In this document: positions 61,910 through 64,000 of the stretch, piece by piece | Position numbering within the stretch: position 1 is the first letter of the stretch | Layout of the letters: each line of letters starts with the position of its first letter | NCBI GenBank assembly: GCA_013177935.1 | Contig: JABLXZ010000001.1 | Location: 322,191-386,190, forward strand | Direction of reading: 5' to 3' | Length of the DNA: 64,000 bases | DNA from: a candidate division WOR-3 bacterium | GTDB taxonomy: Bacteria; Hydrothermota; Tepidihabitantia; Tepidihabitantales; Tepidihabitantaceae | Notes under the pieces: model-generated | What the model saw: the letters and a program-made list of their open reading frames with translations, nothing else | Told to the model about the DNA's origin: nothing | The model's database searches: none | Translations under genes and position numbers: made by a program

Positions 61910-63235
61910 ATGTTCTTTTCCTTGACCACCGCCCTTTTAATTCTGCTTAATCAGATTCCAGACACAACACAAAAACAAACATACTCTACCGATGAACTGT
62001 GGCTCAAAATAACACTTTCTGGCACCCGCAAACGTATGTCTCTCGTTATTGCCGATTTCACTGTCCCGAAAGGCACAAAACCGGAGACTACAGCGCTGAT
62101 AAAGGCGATTCAGGATGTTTTTACAGCTGACCTCCGCTTCTCCCTTTACTTCACTTTTGAAGAACCCGAATCGGGCAAAGTTTACAGTTTTTCTACCGAC
62201 CAGAAGAAACCGGACCTCAAAGGCTGGGCAACAACCGGTGCCGAGGTACTAATCTGCGGAGATTTTGTTACCAAAAAAGGTGGCACCGGAATGGTTTTGC
62301 GACTGTATGACCTTGCCAGTTCCAAACTAATCGCTACGAAAAGTTACTCACTTACCGGTAACTATCGCTGGGTTGCTCATAAAATGGCAGATGAAGTAAT
62401 AAAACTTTTAACCGGCGAGGATGGAGTCAGTTGCACCCGTATCGCCTTTTCCCGGAACATCGGTCCCGGTCACAAAGAATTGGCTGTGGTGGACTATGAT
62501 GGAGCAGGAGTTGAGCAACTGACATCGTCGGGTGGGCTGAAGTTGTATCCCGACTGGTCCCCCAAAGGTGACCGCATCGCCTACTGCTCGTACTCCGACC
62601 GTTCGTTAAATATCTACTGCCTTGACCTTAACTCTCGCCGGGTAACAACACTTTCTGACCGTAAGGGACTGAACACAACACCCGCCTTCTCACCGGATGG
62701 TAAATTAGTTGCCGTATCGCTCACCTACGAAGGAAATTCCGAGATTTATTTAATGGATGCCACGGGCAAAAACATCCGTAGACTTACCAATAGTCCGGCA
62801 ATCGACATCTCCCCTACCTTTTCACCCAACGGAAGAGAAATTGCCTTTGTCTCTGACCGTACCGGCACGCCCCAGATTTACATAATGAATATCGATGGTA
62901 CTGACCAGCGTCGATTGACCTTTTCCGGTTCCTACAACACTTCACCTGCCTGGTCACCCAAAGGCGATTTGATCGCCTTTGTTCAACGCCAGCCCGATGG
63001 CTCAAATCAAATCTGTGTTATCAACATTCTTGGTGATACTTACCTGAGATTAACCAGTGCCGGCAACAATGAAGACCCGGTTTGGTCTCCTGATGGTTTG
63101 CACCTTGCTTTTGCATCGAATCGCACTGGCGTCTGGGAAATTTACACAATGGATTGGAACGGCGCCAATCAACGGCAAATTACCCGCACCGGCGGTGCTC
63201 AATCTCCAACCTGGAGTCCACGCCTCAACCGCTAA
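61910..63235 (+). CDS. tolB: TolB-like periplasmic beta-propeller protein
   Basis: 441 residues. A short signal peptide (1-15), an N-terminal alpha/beta domain (about 40-165) and a six-blade propeller made of PD40 repeats (W-S-P-K-G-D-R-I-A-Y, F-S-P-D-G-K-L-V-A, F-S-P-N-G-R-E-I-A-F, W-S-P-D-G-L-H-L-A-F). TolB binds Pal and BamA-related partners and helps outer-membrane constriction. No tolQRA or pal lies next to it here. Leaderless promoter. Confidence 0.88.
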   Translation: MFFSLTTALLILLNQIPDTTQKQTYSTDELWLKITLSGTRKRMSLVIADFTVPKGTKPETTALIKAIQDVFTADLRFSLYFTFEEPESGKVYSFSTDQKKPDLKGWATTGAEVLICGDFVTKKGGTGMVLRLYDLASSKLIATKSYSLTGNYRWVAHKMADEVIKLLTGEDGVSCTRIAFSRNIGPGHKELAVVDYDGAGVEQLTSSGGLKLYPDWSPKGDRIAYCSYSDRSLNIYCLDLNSRRVTTLSDRKGLNTTPAFSPDGKLVAVSLTYEGNSEIYLMDATGKNIRRLTNSPAIDISPTFSPNGREIAFVSDRTGTPQIYIMNIDGTDQRRLTFSGSYNTSPAWSPKGDLIAFVQRQPDGSNQICVINILGDTYLRLTSAGNNEDPVWSPDGLHLAFASNRTGVWEIYTMDWNGANQRQITRTGGAQSPTWSPRLNR

Positions 63236-63243
63236 TAATTTGC

Positions 63244-63271
63244 TTGACCACATCTTAAAATGATATATTAT
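63244..63271 (+). promoter_or_regulatory. Leaderless-type promoter of the 74-residue zinc protein
   Basis: -35 TTGACC (63244-63249), 16-bp spacer, -10 TATTAT (63266-63271), 9 bases to ATG at 63281. This fixes the start codon against two upstream ATGs, which overlap the -10 region. Confidence 0.72.
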
Positions 63272-63280
63272 ATTATGAGC

Positions 63281-63505
63281 ATGAATCAGCGCTGTCGCTG
63301 TCCAAATTGCAATGGTAAAGAAACCTGGGCTGAATACTTTTGCTCAAAGTGCGACTACAACTGGGAAGAGGAAGCCGAGCTTGACCCCAGCGGCACGATT
63401 CACTCATCTCCCTGCCCGCGCTGTCTTCAAATGACCGCTCCGGAAGCGGTACGCTGTGCCAATCCTAACTGTATGGCGGTCTGGCCCCCTCCTGAACCGC
63501 TTTAA
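63281..63505 (+). CDS. Small cysteine-rich zinc-binding protein
   Basis: 74 residues with four Cys pairs: C-P-N-C near residues 7-10, C-S-K-C about 21-24, C-P-R-C and C-A-N-P-N-C. These are two zinc ribbons or fingers separated by an acidic linker. Function unknown. It ends 2 bases from the convergent radC stop. Confidence 0.68.
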   Translation: MNQRCRCPNCNGKETWAEYFCSKCDYNWEEEAELDPSGTIHSSPCPRCLQMTAPEAVRCANPNCMAVWPPPEPL

Positions 63506-63507
63506 AC

Positions 63508-64000
63508 TTACAATATCCCCTGAGCCCGAAAACTGTAGAACTTTTCGCCCGCGATGATGATATGGTCAAGGAGTTTTATTCCTAAAACTTTGCCGGCTTC
63601 ACTCAAGCGTCGGGTAAGGCTGATGTCTTCGTTAGACGGTGTCGGGTCGCCTGAAGGATGGTTGTGAACCACAATAATTGAAGGAGCGTGGTCATGCACC
63701 GCTGGGTCAAACACCTCACGGGGATGGGCGATTGTCGCATCAAGGCTTCCGACCGAAACCTGCTCGGTGCGGATGTGCCGGTTGCGCGCATCAAGAAGCA
63801 CCGTGAAAAAACACTCCTTCTTTCTCTCAACTAACCTCGGCTTGATCAGTCGAACCACAGCCTCCGGAGAAATCAAAGGCTCCCGAGCATCAGGTGCGAG
63901 GCTTTCCTGAAACCGTCGCGCCAGCTCAAATGCCGCTTTAATCTGGCACGCCTTTGCCGTTCCAATTCCGGACACGCGCTTTAACTCTTCAATTGTTGCA
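63508..64000 (-). CDS. radC: RadC/JAMM-family DNA repair protein, 5' end cut off by window edge
   Basis: About 164 C-terminal residues are present; the gene continues off the right edge. The JAMM metal motif H-N-H-P-S-G-D-P-T-P-S-N-E-D is complete and preceded by V-S-G-I-G-T-A-K-A, the end of the helix-hairpin-helix region. RadC proteins are common accessory genes near mobile or repair loci, but their biochemical role is still unclear. Confidence 0.93.
   Translation of the reverse strand, partial: ATIEELKRVSGIGTAKACQIKAAFELARRFQESLAPDAREPLISPEAVVRLIKPRLVERKKECFFTVLLDARNRHIRTEQVSVGSLDATIAHPREVFDPAVHDHAPSIIVVHNHPSGDPTPSNEDISLTRRLSEAGKVLGIKLLDHIIIAGEKFYSFRAQGIL

Overview
The window is dense bacterial chromosome: about 68 protein genes, one tRNA and short spacers. 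It carries the marks of an anaerobic bacterium with a two-membrane envelope. These are LptE, BamD and TolB, several lipoprotein or signal-peptide proteins, a four-subunit 2-oxoacid:ferredoxin oxidoreductase, small [4Fe-4S] ferredoxins and an archaeal-type Thi4. A PorX/PorY-like pair and a secreted M6 protease with a type IX-like C-terminal sorting domain point to the FCB side of the bacterial tree. Candidate phylum WOR-3 (Stahlbacteria) or a relative is the best guess. That assignment is an inference from gene content and style; no rRNA gene is present.

Layout, left to right. Positions 1-1763 (minus): thi4, lptE and a partial TRAM-type RNA methyltransferase. 1918-2710 (plus): two related small membrane proteins. 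7521-2842 (minus): a histone-deacetylase-like amidohydrolase, two glycosyltransferases and a NodB-type deacetylase. 9624-7558 (minus): two proteins of the 2-hydroxyacyl-CoA dehydratase activase-related family. Then come a hypothetical gene and tRNA-Pro. 13319-10317 (minus): thrS-infC-rpmI-rplT. 13422-20561 (plus): a ten-gene run divIVA-PNP-bamD-nadD-yajC-def-fmt-PASTA protein-rpe-ffh. 26742-20917 (minus): MBL hydrolase-mutL-miaA-metK-ahcY. 33833-26803 (minus): hypothetical, PDZ, M6 protease, a large repeat protein, a hypothetical and an HD protein. 34076-36940 (plus): rho-rpmE-prfB (with its programmed frameshift) and a ferredoxin. 50394-36991 (minus): a twelve-gene run grpE-dnaK-dnaJ-rsmE-rpsU-mutS2-dnaG-rpoD-phosphoesterase-rsmI-CDP-alcohol transferase-hflX. 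54238-50852 (minus): P-loop ATPase-korDABC. 57066-54299 (minus): porY-porX. 57373-63505 (plus): a lipoprotein, a four-gene membrane cluster of unknown function, tolB and a zinc-ribbon protein, with one antisense zinc-ribbon gene. The right edge cuts a radC gene.

A strong cross-cutting signal is in the promoters. Eighteen sigma-70-type promoters can be read by eye, and fifteen have a 16-bp spacer. In eleven cases the start codon lies only 5-9 bases after the -10 box with no Shine-Dalgarno sequence, which predicts leaderless mRNAs. Genes inside operons instead use ordinary AGGAGG sites or stop/start overlaps. So operon-first genes and internal genes appear to be initiated differently.

The best candidates for undescribed biology are the four-gene membrane cluster at 58205-61509, the thirteen-copy G-x-D-x-Y repeat protein at 28050-30902, the adjacent porY-porX pair, the HDAC-like enzyme inside a glycan operon, and the leaderless promoter class.
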